From positions 17,050,001-17,114,000 of the forward strand of contig CM069432.1 of the NCBI GenBank assembly GCA_035610365.1: a stretch of 64,000 nucleotides of DNA, written 5' to 3'. How positions within the stretch are numbered: position 1 is the stretch's first letter; each line of letters opens with the position of its first letter. The DNA is from Aquatica leii (lineage: Eukaryota > Arthropoda > Insecta > Coleoptera > Lampyridae). The translations under genes and the position numbers were made by a program. This document shows positions 47,885 through 58,779 of this stretch, one piece after another. The notes under the pieces were generated by a model, which was not told where the DNA came from, did no database searches, and saw only the letters and a list, made by a program, of their open reading frames with translations.

Positions 47885-48140
47885 ACATAGATGAAAATTG
47901 CACATAAACAATTTATTAAGCACAAAATTTACTATAATAAAGTCCGCGGGAGTGTATTATTATATCTATGTAATAGTTTAAGAGTTGCAAAATTTTAATG
48001 CAATGTGAGATATTTTAGTGCAACTTTGCACACTTCTATCTTCTAGACTATTGAAGGTAATTGTACTTTTCCGCGGACTTTTGTAGTAAATTTTGTTCTC
48101 TATAAAAATGTTTATGTGCAACTTTCTTCTATCTTTCACC
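47885..48140. mobile_element. MITE with ~70-bp inverted arms
   Basis: The left arm (about 47,885-47,950) and right arm (about 48,070-48,140) share, in inverse orientation, TTGCACATAAACA, ACAAAATTTACTA and AAAGTCCGCGG in the same order with small differences. The ~120-bp centre is AT-rich and non-coding. The superfamily cannot be told, because the exact ends and target duplication are not clear. Confidence 0.65.
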
Positions 48141-48144
48141 GTTT

Positions 48145-48620
48145 TAGGGTAATGGTTACAAACCTACCCTTAGCCACAAAAAAGTCGCAGTGGTCACCAA
48201 ATGCAACTCACACATGTTCTACTAAACCGATAATTTATGTTAAAATTTTAAAATGCGTAAACAAAGTAATAATTTAATAAATCTGGTTTATAAAGTTTGA
48301 TAATAAAAACTATCAGTAATTACTAGTTTAGTTTTACGAAAGTATGTAAAATAAAATTTGAGTAAATTTTGAATCGGTAAATTTTTATTCCATTTGAAAC
48401 ACACCTTAACAGTAGAAAGAAGCATAACGCCGCTTTTAACAGATTGAGTAAAAAAAAGAAAAACCAATTAGTAGATTTGGTACTGAGAGGGTTCGTGAAC
48501 TTAACCAATCAGAAAAAAGCGTTTAAGAAAATAAAGTCAAAATTGCGTACAAAGAAGGAAGAGTGTTTTAAACGAAGATTTTAAAAACCCTGACGCGGTG
48601 CGAAACGAAGAAAGTTGCAT
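48145..48620. other. Non-coding interval
   Basis: Nothing recognised before the repeated motif that starts near 48,630. Confidence 0.4.
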
Positions 48621-48634
48621 AGGGGAGTTCTTCT

Positions 48635-48800
48635 ATTGACTTACTCGCAAAAAAAAGTTACTGTCAGTCTGTTTTTTTTAACGTACTCGCGCAAGGGTGT
48701 TTTTTTTTGCCTATTCGAAAAAGTTATTTACGCGTTGGTTTTTTTCCGAAGAAAACTTACTGAGAGGTGGGATTTTTTTTCGTACTTGTAGCGTTTTTAT
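48635..48800 (+). repeat. Degenerate tandem motif, ~40-45 bp period
   Basis: Four loose units repeat the pattern [ACTTACTCGC]-A-run-[GTTACTGTCAGTCTG]-T-run, for example TACTCGCAAAA/GTTACTGTCAGTC at 48,640, ACGTACTCGCGCAAGG at ~48,681, TATTCGAAAAAGTTATTTACG at ~48,713 (units degenerate) and CTTACTGAGAGGTGGG at ~48,757. The same motif (CTCGCGAAAGAAGGAGTTAC) recurs at 54,974-55,016, on the other side of the BEL/Pao insertion. Confidence 0.5.
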
Positions 48801-48822
48801 TTCTTGGTTAATTAGACAAAAA

Positions 48823-49110
48823 TGGCTGACGAAGGATTTGTTGTGAGCTTCCCGACTAGCTTCTCGAAAAAAAAAGAAGAAAAGGAATAATATATACCTG
48901 ACTATAACTATATAAATAAGGGCGTTGGAAGACTCTGCAATCTTTTTTTCCTTGACCGAAGAAACTGATCGTATATCCCTAGAGGACAGATCTCTCCTAG
49001 TTGTGAGTCCACCCGATCACGATGGAAGGGTTATTCCAACACAAACCGCTCGAAAGAAACCAACAAATAAGCTTGCTTCGTATGTATATTTATCAGAACT
49101 ACACATGCGA
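48823..49110 (+). pseudogene. Coding relic of an unrecognised element
   Basis: ATG at 48,823 gives MADEGFVVSFPTSFSKKKEE and stops; in another frame from 48,925 comes EDSAIFFSLTEETDRISLED, LLVVSPPDHDGRV and TARKKPTNKLASYVYLSEL to 49,110. Acidic followed by basic, protein-like composition suggests a gag-like or leader part of a mobile element disrupted by a small deletion. No known domain was identified. It belongs to the element into which the BEL/Pao copy at 49,488 inserted. Confidence 0.35.
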
Positions 49111-49482
49111 TAATTAGACAAACAAAGAATAGGTTCGGCAAGTACAAGCATACCACGAAATTGATAAGGGAGGCTTGGAAGACCTTTGCTAAATGTCAAT
49201 AAGGCAGTCAATATCAGCGCGATTCTACTATATGGGTGTATTAGTACGTATGTGTTATCTACGGGTTCTGTGAGTTACACTAACTAGTATAATCGATATT
49301 TTGTGTTACGCACCCTGCAGTTTCTAAAGTAGATATATGAGAACACCTAACCTCAATCAATTAAGTGTAATAACGGTGTAAATTTCTGATGCTCCCCTTT
49401 CATAGGTAAGTGTGGCATGATACAAATTGATGAATGAATAACTTACATAATAAATTCCTAGAATATTATAAACTAAATTTAG
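49111..49482. other. Interval between unknown relic and BEL/Pao LTR
   Basis: Probably a continuation of the unknown host element; after several stops, scraps such as IGSASTSIPRN follow the preceding frame. No further assignment. Confidence 0.35.
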
Positions 49483-49487
49483 TATAG
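49483..49487 (+). repeat. Target-site duplication of the BEL/Pao element, left
   Basis: TATAG directly precedes the 5' LTR and is repeated exactly at 54,309-54,313 after the 3' LTR. Five bases is the size known for BEL/Pao integration. Confidence 0.85.
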
Positions 49488-49722
49488 TGTTTAGTTTATT
49501 CGATATTTAAGTTTATGCGCCTGTAGTTTCTCCACCAACATTGCGCGACTTAGGAGTTTGCACCAATTTTAAAAGGTGATTAAAAGAGAAGGGAGGTTAA
49601 AAGTTTAAGTTTCAAAATCTAAGTACACAGAGATATGTAACAAACCATGTTATAATCAACATTAAAAATGTATCAAAATATATAAAATACAGTCCATTTA
49701 CTTCGACAAGACAATCTCAACA
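49488..49722 (+). repeat. 5' LTR of the BEL/Pao element
   Basis: It starts TGTTTAGTTTA and ends ATCTCAACA. It matches the 3' LTR along its length, including TTTAAGTTTATGCGCCTGTA and ACATTAAAAATGTATCAAAA. Compared with the 3' copy it carries an extra ~10 bp (GCGACTTAGGAGTT region) and lacks a few bases near its start. TG..CA borders are seen. Confidence 0.85.
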
Positions 49723-49724
49723 TT

Positions 49725-49742
49725 TGGTCCTTCGAACCGGAT
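49725..49742 (+). promoter_or_regulatory. Primer-binding site, probable
   Basis: TGGTCCTTCGAACCGGAT begins two bases after the 5' LTR. TGG plus a TTCGAA-like T-loop complement is the form of an 18-nt tRNA 3'-end complement used to prime minus-strand DNA. I do not assign the tRNA. Confidence 0.7.
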
Positions 49743-49749
49743 TAAATAA

Positions 49750-50795
49750 TTTATGGTTCCACTTTTTATGGGTGAAGAACATGATGAATCATTTTCGACT
49801 TTAATTCGATGATCATTTTCTGGTGTTGTTGCCCAGGTAATTAAGTCATTGCCAATCTGTGAAGCAAACTTTTCTACGGCTTGGGATATGATCTGCCAAA
49901 GGTTTGATAACCGTAAGTCACTCGTATTAAATCATATTAAATCATTGTTTAACATACCTCTTATTAAAAAAGCCACAGGAAATAGTTTGCGTGAACTAAT
50001 CGACAGTACCTTTAAAAACTTGCGAGCTCTAGAAAATCTAAAATTAGCAACTGGTGAGTGGGATATTCTTTTAGTACATCTTTTAAGTGAAAAATTAGAT
50101 GACGAAACTGCTTCTAAATGGGAAGAAACAAATACGTGCGATGAGTTGCCTTCACTCGCGTCATTTAAAGAATTTTTAGTAAAACGTGCAGACTTTCTTG
50201 ATAAGATCAACTCAAAAAGGATTCGCGTAGGAGTTTCGTCAACTTCTAAACATAACACTTTGAATGGCTCACGATCCTTCTTGCCAACGGCAGAGATTTT
50301 TATTCACTGTAAAGATTCCCACAAAATTTACGATTGTAGTGAATTTAAAAATCTTGAACCTTCCAAACGTTTTGATCGCGCTAAAGAGCTTAAACTTTGT
50401 ATCAATTGTCTAAGAAGTAGCTACCCAACGAGATATTGTAGATCTCATTCTTGTGGAAGGTGTAATGGGCGTCATCATTCATTACTTCATTTTTCTAAAG
50501 ACTTGAACTCTGTCAATGAAGCCAATAATAATCAACAGGTCACCTTGACCAGTCATATTCATTCCCAAACTTTTCTTCCCACCGCATTAGTCAAAGTCTT
50601 CGATAAAAATAATCAGGTGCATGATTGTCGTATACTACTTGACAGCGGTTCACAATCTAGCTTTATAACAAAGGAACCTTGCTCAAAATTGAACCTTCCC
50701 ATTGAAAATATGTTTCTCTCAGTATCAGGTATCGGTCAAATGTCAAATTTCGATCAAAAAATAATAATTACACTGATACTATATCTTGCTTATTA
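49750..50795 (+). pseudogene. BEL/Pao gag C-terminal part and protease, truncated
   Basis: This is a 315-codon open frame from 49,849 with its N-terminus missing. It opens in the gag domain (ANFSTAWDMICQRFDNRKSL, SLFNIPLIKKATGNSLRELI). The C-terminal gag zinc-knuckle region reads LKLCINCLRSSYPTRYCRS and CGRCNGRHHSLLHF (~residues 182-222). The retroviral-type aspartic protease starts with TALVKVFDKNNQVHDCRILL and its active site is LLDSGSQSSFI (~residue 266). The frame ends at 50,795 inside the protease; the following frame (from ~50,818) continues it. About half of gag upstream is lost. Confidence 0.85.
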
Positions 50796-50817
50796 ATACC
50801 CGAAATTAGTAGCCATG

Positions 50818-52465
50818 TTCCTTCATCCTTTATTGATGTTTCTCGGTTGGACATTCCTTCATCTATTAAATTAACTGACCCCCTCTTTAATAAACCACAT
50901 AAAATAGACATTCTCTTAGGAGCTGAATGTTTTTGGCAACTCATATCAATAGGGCAAATTAAACTAGGCCCTAATCTCCCCATGCTACAAAAAACTAAAC
51001 TTGGCTGGGTAGTGTCTGGTCCAGTGGCTACCAGTCCTCTAAAAAACTCAATATCAGCGGTTTCAACACTTAACGCCATTCAGAGCACGCTTTCTAAATT
51101 TTGGGAAATCGAAAAATGTCCGGAAATAAAGGAATTATCTCCTGGTGAAATTGCTTGCAAAACTCAATACGCTACTACTATGAATCGAGATAAAGACGGT
51201 AGATTTATAGTATCAATTCCCCTACGTTCTTCTAACAATGAATTAGGAAACTTCAAGCATATTGCCATCAAACGTTTCCGTTCTCTTCAAAGAAAGTTTA
51301 GTGTTGATCCTGATTTTTATATGTATTCCAGTTTTATGCTGGAATACGAAACACTTGGACATATGTCAAAGTTAACTGAAACCGAAGTATTATTTGCCCC
51401 ATCACGGCGTTCACAAACCTGATAGCACCACTACTAAGCTTCGAGTAGTTTTTGATGGATCTGCAGTTGAGGCAAATGGCAAATCTTTGAATAACATACA
51501 ATTAGTTGGTCCAACACAAAATCGTCATATCATCTGATATCGCTAAAATGTACCGGCAAGTTATGGTTTCTCTTGAGCAAAGATTGTTGCAGTGTATCCT
51601 CTGGGCGCCGTCAAATTCTTCTGAACCTTTAACATATAAATTAAATACTGTGACATATGGAACTTCTTTTGCGTCCTTTTTAGCCACTCGTTGCTTGAAA
51701 CACCTTGCGATAGATAACTTTAAAACATTTCCTAAAGTTTCCTTAATTATTAATAATGACTTTTATGTCGATGATTTGCTCACTGGAGCTGATAGTGTTG
51801 ACGAGGCTGTAACTCTTTGTGCTGAAATAGTTGAAATTCTAAACCAAGGCTGTTTTCCTTTAAGAAAATGGATTTCTAATGACACACGTGTATTAGATAA
51901 TATTTCTTCATCAGAAGATCATCCCACAGAATTAAAGATCGGTAATGATAACTGCAAAACCCTCGGCATATCATGGTCTGCAAGTTCTGATTCGTTATTA
52001 TTTAAAATATCTTTAAACGAAGCACCCAAGTCAGTCACCAAACGGTCAATTCTTTCCATTATTGCCCAGATATTCGACCCACTAGGTTTACTTGGACCTT
52101 GCACTGTAATCTCCAAAATGATTTTGAAAAAACTTTGGTTAGAAAAAATATCTTGGGACGAGTCTGTTCCTATGAGCATTTTTTCTGAGTGGCCCAATTT
52201 TGTACATCAATTACATATTTTAAATGATCTCGCCATTCCACGTCGTATAGCATGTGATGCACCTAAAAGAATAGAATTGCATGGATTCTCAGATTCTTCC
52301 AAATTGGCCTATGGTGCATGTATATACTTACGAAGCATTGGAACGGACGACAATGTTTCTGTTTGTTTAATAACGCCAAAATCTAGAGTTACCCCTTTAA
52401 AGTTTCAAAGCATTGCTCGTCTTGAACTTTGCAGTGCAGTACTGTTAGCCAAACTAGTTAGTTAG
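50818..52465 (+). pseudogene. BEL/Pao pol: protease end, reverse transcriptase, RNase H start; broken
   Basis: First frame (to 51,422): DIPSSIKLTDPLFNKPHKID, ILLGAECFWQLISIGQIKL (late protease strand), LPMLQKTKLGWVVSGPV and the pre-RT linker. After a break RT follows: TTKLRVVFDGSAVEANGKSL (51,430), a deletion of ~12-15 residues after LVGPT that removes the conserved QDDL strand, then ISSDIAKMYRQVMVSLEQR (first catalytic Asp, ~51,535), TYGTSFASFLATRCLKHL and the active-site box FYVDDLLTGA (~51,770). The connection domain QIFDPLGLLGPCTVISKMIL is kept. RNase H begins ELHGFSDSSKLAYGACIYLR (first Asp) and ends at SIARLELCSAVLLAKLVS (Glu); the remainder is deleted before ~52,500. Confidence 0.85.
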
Positions 52466-52499
52466 TTAGTGACATTAGTCTTCTTTTAACTTCTAAATC

Positions 52500-53722
52500 T
52501 CTTAAAGGTGATAGCAAAATAGCTATCTTGAATCCATTTGTTGATACTGAAGGCATGCTTCATGTTAAAGGTCGATTAACCAACTCCGATTTACCATATA
52601 GTCAAAAACACCCCATACTGCTTCCTTCTTATCATCACTTTACTAGAATATTATTTCGGTATGAACATCTAAAATCACACCATGCTGGTCCTCAGCAATT
52701 ATTGTATATCGTTAGAGAAAGATTCTGGCCTATTTCAGGCAAAAATACAGCTAAACAAACAGTTCGCAATTGCGTACGATGTTACAAAGCAAATTAAAAA
52801 CCATTCTCACCTCTAATGGGTAACCTGCCTAAGGAACGGCTTACACCTACTTATCCCTTTCATGTGTCTGGCATTGACTATACTGGCCCTTTTATTATAA
52901 AGGACAGAAAGGATCGTGGTGCCAAATTTTCCAAGTGCTATGTTTCATTGTTCATTTAACCACCGATGCCTTTATAGCATCTGTGAAACGATTCATCGCA
53001 CGTCGTGGAAAGCCATTAGAATTGCACTCTGACAACGCAACCAATTTTGTAGGTGCCAAAAATGTTTTGCGTGAGCTTTATAGTTTTATCAAAAATAATT
53101 ATAATTCCATTTCTGACTTTGTCAGCAATGAAGGAATCTCTTGGAAGTTCATACCACCTCGTTCTCCTCACTTCGGTGGAATCTGGGAAGCACGTATTAA
53201 AAACAAAATTTCACTTAAAAAGGGTCTTTGGGTGTGCTCATTTAACATACGAGGAATTTCATACATTACAGACGTTACGCAAATTGAAGCCTTATTAAAT
53301 TCTCGACCATTGAGTCCAATATCCTCTGATCCAAACTACCTACACCCCTTAACTCCGTCTCACTTCCTAATAGGTCGCACGATGACTTCCATTGCCGAAC
53401 CAGAGTTGGGTCATCTTCCAGAAAACAGATTAAATCGCTACGAATATGTTCAACGTCTTCGCTTAAACTTTTGGAATAAATGGCACAAGGAATATCTCTG
53501 GCAGCTTCAAAATCGTCCTTAGAAAATAAACAACACTGCAGAAGCTGAAGAAGGGGCCTTACTTTTGGTTATGAACGACAATTTACCACCCTTATGCTGG
53601 AAAATGGGCATATTCATCAGCATCTACCAGGGCGGCGATAAGAAAGGACGTGTAGCTTCCGTGAAGGTTGTAAATAGAGTGATAAAACGTGCTATTAAAA
53701 AACTGTGTCCGCTAAGTGTGTA
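52500..53722 (+). pseudogene. BEL/Pao integrase, broken
   Basis: The linker NPFVDTEGMLHVKGRLTNSD (52,530) leads to the zinc-binding N-terminal domain: H..H in HHFTRILFRYEHLKSHHAGP and C..C in VRNCVRCYKA (to 52,796). Core: FHVSGIDYTGPFIIKD (first catalytic Asp, ~52,875), a small deletion and frameshift, then LHSDNATNFVGAKNVL (second Asp, ~53,030) and PHFGGIWEARIK (catalytic Glu, ~53,190). C-terminal: LNSRPLSPISSDPNYLHPLT, LRLNFWNKWHKEYLWQLQNR and, after a stop, the beta-domain DNLPPLCWKMGIFISIYQGG to KKLCPLSV at 53,722. All DDE residues are present, but three interruptions inactivate it. Confidence 0.85.
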
Positions 53723-54080
53723 AACAAACCTCTAGAATTTATTCATTATTTAACAACGTTTTGAACACTAATATTTATTAGAATAATATTCGTTTATCAG
53801 AATAATCTTTACAATTTTGCTTATTTTTATGTTTTGCTTTGTGGTTGTGCTTGAGTTCGCCATTTTATTTGTTTATGTTCCTGTTGTTACGTTTACAATT
53901 TAAACTTGATTTTATTGCGTTTATCGCCATCTTACGTTTACTTTTTCTATTATTTCAACGTGTCTATTTTATAATTTGAAATGAAATGTAGAATGGAAAT
54001 TTGCTTAATTTTTTAATTATAAATTGTATTTGTAATACTATTTTAGGGTTTGAAGCTCTTAGCCTTCAAGGTGGGATGCA

Positions 54081-54308
54081 TGTTTAGTTTACTCGTGATA
54101 ATATATTTAAGTTTATGCGCCTGTAGTTTCTCCACCAACATTGCTTGCGCCAATTTTAAAAGGTGATTGAAAGAGAAGGAGGGTTAAAAGTTTACGTTAA
54201 AAATCTAAGTACAGAGAGATATGTAACAAACCATATTATAATCAACATTAAAAATGTATCAAAATCTATAAGATACAGTCCACTTATTTCGACAAGAAAA
54301 TCTCAACA
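54081..54308 (+). repeat. 3' LTR of the BEL/Pao element
   Basis: It starts TGTTTAGTTTACTCGTGATA and ends TCTCAACA, matching the 5' LTR. A ~360-bp AT-rich leader separates it from the end of pol. TATAG follows. Confidence 0.85.
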
Positions 54309-54313
54309 TATAG

Positions 54314-55319
54314 TTTAGGTAAAATCAAAGTGATTGGTGAAAGTTTACCAAACCGAGGGAATGGGATCTGCCTGAGTAGTACCACGATGTCGACGTGAGA
54401 AGTTCTACCATGGTTCTATCCCGCCGAGTCCACTGTTGGTAGCATAGGTCAAACCAGCGGATAGGTGTTGTCGCACGAGGTGTACCATGCAGTACACGTC
54501 GGTGCTAATATACCTGAGTAGTTCACAAAGTAAGTCCCCTCCGGATAATATCTGGTGAAGAATTTTCACTGCTCGAAAAGGTCAACACGATAAAGCTAGA
54601 AGAGTACGTTATGAATTTAGAAATGTAAAAACACTTACCTAGATGTTATAGCTTTGGCAATGTCGATAACGAATATGTACATTGAAAGTATATATACAAG
54701 GTTAATGGTCGTAAATCCCGATAATAGGGAAAACGTTGACGATATTTACAGGATGCACGAATGGATGGTCCTAATACATATACAAATTATAGGAAATTCA
54801 TCTAGCCATTAACGTGCACGCCACGACCAAAAACACCAGAAAAGGAAGACTTTTTATTTTCCTAAAGAATAATCTTATTCGAAAAAACGTATAGGTAAGA
54901 AATTTGATTTTCAAGCGGGAAAATTCTAAAAATTAGCGTACGCAACCTACAATACGCCTAAATATTGCTACATACTCGCGAAAGAAGGAGTTACTGACGG
55001 GCTGGTTTCTTTCACGTACATTTATTATTATTACTATTTTTCTTTGAGTCTACGTATTGTATAAAGTTATTAGTTAGTGACAAATTTTTACGTGGTTGCC
55101 AACCTACGTCCAGTCAAGACCCCACAAACCGCAATACATGATCTTCAATTTAAAGATTAGGCGCCATATAAAAAGGTCAGAAGGTAGTTAAGTTTATTTG
55201 GATATGAGTTTATAAGTTTTTTGTTTAATTATTGTAGGAGAGATGCGAGGAACTGTCTAACGCAAGAAAATTGAGAATGATTATTTAAATTTAATTCTAT
55301 TGCCTAAACGAGGTTTTTT
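54314..55319. other. Continuation of unknown host element, GC-richer
   Basis: 54,340-54,560 is much less AT-rich than the neighbourhood (CCCGCCGAGTCCACTGTTGG, CGCACGAGGTGTACCATGC) and has no long frame. Near 54,974-55,016 the motif GAGTTACTGACGGGCTGG recurs, matching 48,650. This may be the other terminal region of the element seen at 48.6-49.5 kb. Family unknown. Confidence 0.4.
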
Positions 55320-56696
55320 GAAGTGAAACTTCTTTATCGGCGTTGGAAAAAAATTTACCGTCACATTTTACGCGTCACGTCACATTTTTTATCGTCACAT
55401 TTTTCCGTAGCGTAGCGACGATATAAATAATATATCAATACTAAAGTGATCAAAAAAATCAAAGGCTTTATTTTAATTCTAATTCCAGTGGATTTTTAAC
55501 AAAAGTAAGTAATTATATCTATTTTTCTAATACTTGGGTGGAATTAATTGACATAGAGTATAAATTCTGAAATATGTTATTAATTTAAATTTAAAATATG
55601 TAAGGTTAACCTCAGTTTCTGATTGAACGATGACATTTAAAATTTAATATATTTAAGGTTAACCTCAGTTTCTGATTGAACGATGACATTTTAAATTTAA
55701 TATATTTAAGGTTAACCGCAGTTTCTGTTTGAACGATGACAATGATAGTAATAATTCTATTTCAATTAATGAAATGCTGTAATAATCTTAGTAGCAAAAA
55801 GTTAAAGTGAAATAATTGTATTATTTGTATTCATGTCTACTATAATAAAATCCTTTTGTTTAAAATTTATCTAATTTTAAATTTAAGATATTTAAGGTTA
55901 ACCTCAGTTTCTTATTGTAACTATCGGTCAATGTATATGATTTCATTAAAATAGTATTTATTAATTAATAAGACTGCTAATTTAAAGAACATCAATTAAT
56001 TGGCATAGAGTATAAATTCTGAAATATGTTATTAATTTTTGTAAATCAATTAACTAATTTTTGTAGATTCAATTTCATATTTCAGTTACCATAAGCCATT
56101 AATTATTAAATTTAAGATATTTAAGGTTAACCTCAATTTCTGATTGAACGATGACAATGATAGTAATAATTCTATTTCAATTAATGAAATGCTGTAATAA
56201 TCTTAGTAGCAAAAAGTTAAAGTGAAACACGGTTGGTTCAGACGAAGAGTACTTTCAGTTTCTCCAACGCAGTAGGGATAGCATGTCGCTTATTTCGTTA
56301 CGCGTCACATTTTTAATTAATACGACTGCTAATTTAATGAACATCAATTAATTGGCATAGAGTATAAATTCTGAAATATGTTATTAATTTTTGTAAATCA
56401 ATTAACTAATTTTTGTAGATTCAATTTCATATTTCAGTTACCATAAGCCATTAATTACAAAAATATATAATAACGATGACAATGATAGTAATAATTCTAT
56501 TACAATTAATGAAATGCTGTAATAATCTTAGTAGCAAAAAGTTAAAGTGAAATAATTGTATTATTTGTATTCATGTCTATGATAATAAAATCCTTTTGTT
56601 TAAACTTTATCTAATTTAACTTTATTTAACCAATTTCTGAAAAGTTGCATGTAGATCATTTTGCGAAAAATAAGGCCATAAAGAAGTTTCACTTCT
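55320..56696. mobile_element. TIR element filled with internal repeats (satellite-like)
   Basis: Perfect 18-bp inverted ends GAAGTGAAACTTCTTTAT (55,320-55,337; inverse 56,679-56,696); each end is itself a small hairpin (GAAGT..ACTTC). Inside are no coding frames but three kinds of repeats: CGTCACATTT (four copies at 55,363-55,412 and ~56,306), a 53-bp tandem (55,601, 55,654, 55,707; further copies at 55,893 and 56,122), and two longer blocks repeated three times each (GATAGTAATAATTCTAT at 55,744, 56,159, 56,484; ATTGACATAGAGTATAAATT-like at ~55,542, 55,993, 56,346). Non-autonomous; superfamily not assigned. Confidence 0.65.
55601..55757. repeat. 53-bp tandem repeat, three units
   Basis: Units begin TAAGGTTAACCTCAGTTTCT at 55,601, 55,654 and 55,707, each followed by GATTGAACGATGACA and an ATTTAAAATTTAATATAT spacer; unit 3 has CCGCAG and TGTTTG changes. 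Confidence 0.85.
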
Positions 56697-57904
56697 TACA
56701 TGTGTACACTAGTTGTTTGTTTTTTTGTTGTAAACAGAGAGAGCAAATTTAATATTTTCTTTTCTTTGTCTTTGGCAATTAACAAGTCGCTTATAAGATA
56801 ATTTTTATTTTTTTTGCGCCAAAGGATCACGCTAACAGCACCTAGAGAATTTAATAAATAGACATGTTTATATAATGAAGTATAAAAGGATTTTTGAGAT
56901 GCAAGTTTTTGGCTTTTAATGTATTAATAAATCTAAAATAATAAATAAATTTTAGATGAACCCACCTTAATTCACAACACAAAACACATCACTATAAAGT
57001 CTGTAAAACTAGAAAAAACTGAAGTTTAAAAAACAGATATCTTTTACCTCATGCACCTTTTTACTTCGCTAAGTTAACTATCGATCGGGCATCAGGCAAC
57101 GAATGAAATCGCGACCGATGCAGCGTTTAAATATATAAAGTTTTGTACATTGCAAGCTCAGACAGGAAAAAAAACTTGTTTGCCGGTTGGCTCGTTGCAA
57201 GCCAAATTTCAAGCTCAAGCATGAATAAAATCAGATTTGTTTGAGTTCACACAATTCATGTTATCATGTTACGTATTACGTATTCGATCAAATAAATGCT
57301 ATTATTGCGTACTCTCATTTGGAAAATATATTATTTTTGAGAAGTAATTCGGTTCTCTCGTCTCAAAGAGTAAAAGTAAAAAATAAACAAATAAAAAACG
57401 ATGTAATAGCTAGCAATTATTTACTGGTTTTTTGTATCATTATAAATTTTGTTTTGATAAAGTTGTTTGTTGCTTTATCTTTTTTTTTACAGTTGAGTTT
57501 TGAAGCTTTTCGGCGCCTTAGCGTTAAGCCCTTAGCTCATTTAAAATTTGTGTGATATTACTTACGTTGACTTGTACCTTAGTAATTTGTTTGTATTTAA
57601 GCCAGCAGTGATTAAATCGTAGAATGCAACTTTATACTTCGCGAAAGTGTCGAGGGTAATACTACTGTAGTACCAACTTTTACCAGCGACTGCGCTAAGC
57701 AACTAGGGGTAAGTGTTTTGTTTTATAATAAGTTAACGATCATGTCTCGCTAGTGTACTGTTACAGAAGAGCAGAGCCTATTTAAAAAAAATTAAGATAA
57801 TCCTCTTAACCACGTCCGCTGACTAAGATCTCAGTTAGCCGCAATGACATTACCATCAGAGCCCGCTAGAAGAAAAACTAGTAACTAGGTTTAACGTGGT
57901 ATTC
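56697..57904. other. Non-coding stretch
   Basis: TTTAAATATATAAAG near 57,126 is TATA-like, but no gene follows. 57,640-57,900 is slightly GC-richer without a recognisable product. Confidence 0.4.
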
Positions 57905-58640
57905 AAAGAAACCCTTTATCGTTTTTCTAATTCCAGCAAATCGTTAGGTTGATGGGGAGGTTGTTGTTTGTTTGGTATTTGTATAAAGATTGTAGATTTT
58001 GTACATTGATTATTGATGAATATAGCAGACCTTGCGTTTGTTAGTAAGTTTTTATTTGTGTAGGAAGGATGTACAATTTTAGATAAAGTAACGCAAAATT
58101 GCTTTTTCTGCAGATCCTGACCGATTCTTTTGCACAAGCCACATCAGGGAATTTTAGTGTGCCCATATCGTTGGCACATAGCACACTAAACTATTTCTCG
58201 TTTCACTTTAGTAGTTAAAATTGTGTTTTAGTTCTGTATGGTTTAATGTTTCTTACATTTGTTACTTTGTGACTTAACTTTTCAAACGTATTTTTAATTT
58301 TGTCGGCATCAATAGAGAAGTGAACATTTTTTAGAACCACTTTGTAGTTTCCTTCTTCTTTGACTTTGTAAGTATGAAATTTTGTGTTTTTTTTTGGATT
58401 TGTGTTCTTGATATATTTCTACAATATTCAGAAGCTTTGGATTTGACATTTACCTGGTCATTTGCGTGGTATTGTTGTTTAGCTATGGTTCCTTGTATAA
58501 AAATTGCAAAAGGTTTTAGAGTTATTTCATGAATGGCTTCATTTTGTTGATCGTTTCCATTTTCTTCTGCTAAAGTTGAGTATTGGCTTGATAGGTTTAA
58601 CCAGTATTTATCGTCTTTTTATTATTTAGAGTTGTGCTCA
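57905..58640 (-). pseudogene. Jockey-like LINE ORF1 (gag-like) relic
   Basis: On the minus strand, across several frames: NRYWLNLSSQYSTLAEENG (58,630), AIFIQGTIA (~58,500), then EGNYKVVLKNVHFSIDAD and KIKNTFEKLSHKVTNVRNIK (58,330-58,240), which is the RNA-binding domain preceding the zinc knuckles in jockey-group ORF1. The knuckle CAMCQRYGHTKI (C-x2-C-x4-H) lies at ~58,170, and a second, damaged one (GLCKRIGQDLQKKQF) at ~58,135. The product binds element RNA. Open only in 58,137-57,916. ORF2 is absent downstream: the relic ends near 57,905. Confidence 0.65.
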
Positions 58641-58779
58641 ATTTCATTTGAGTATTTCTGCTTTGTCTGTATGTGTCCGTAGTTCCGTTACTTGTTTCTG
58701 TGTATGGGAAAATTGCGTTGTGTTTTTATCCCGCAGTTTATTTAAAACTAACAGGCCATGGCTGCTTTGGCACATACTT

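Larger units (their letters stand above)
49488..54308 (+). mobile_element. BEL/Pao LTR retrotransposon, complete ends, internally deleted
   Basis: Two direct repeats of ~230 bp bound the element, followed by a PBS-like site, gag/protease, RT, RNase H (mostly lost) and integrase in one orientation, and flanked by a perfect 5-bp duplication. At 4,821 bp it is shorter than the 6-7 kb typical of complete BEL/Pao elements. The loss fits the deletions seen in gag, RT and RNase H. LTRs differ by small indels and substitutions, so the copy is not recent. Confidence 0.9.

Noticed and set aside
49725..49742. Part of a tRNA gene (TTCGAA T-loop-like string)
   Set aside because: Only 18 bases match the complement of a tRNA end, located two bases after an LTR, so it is a primer-binding site.
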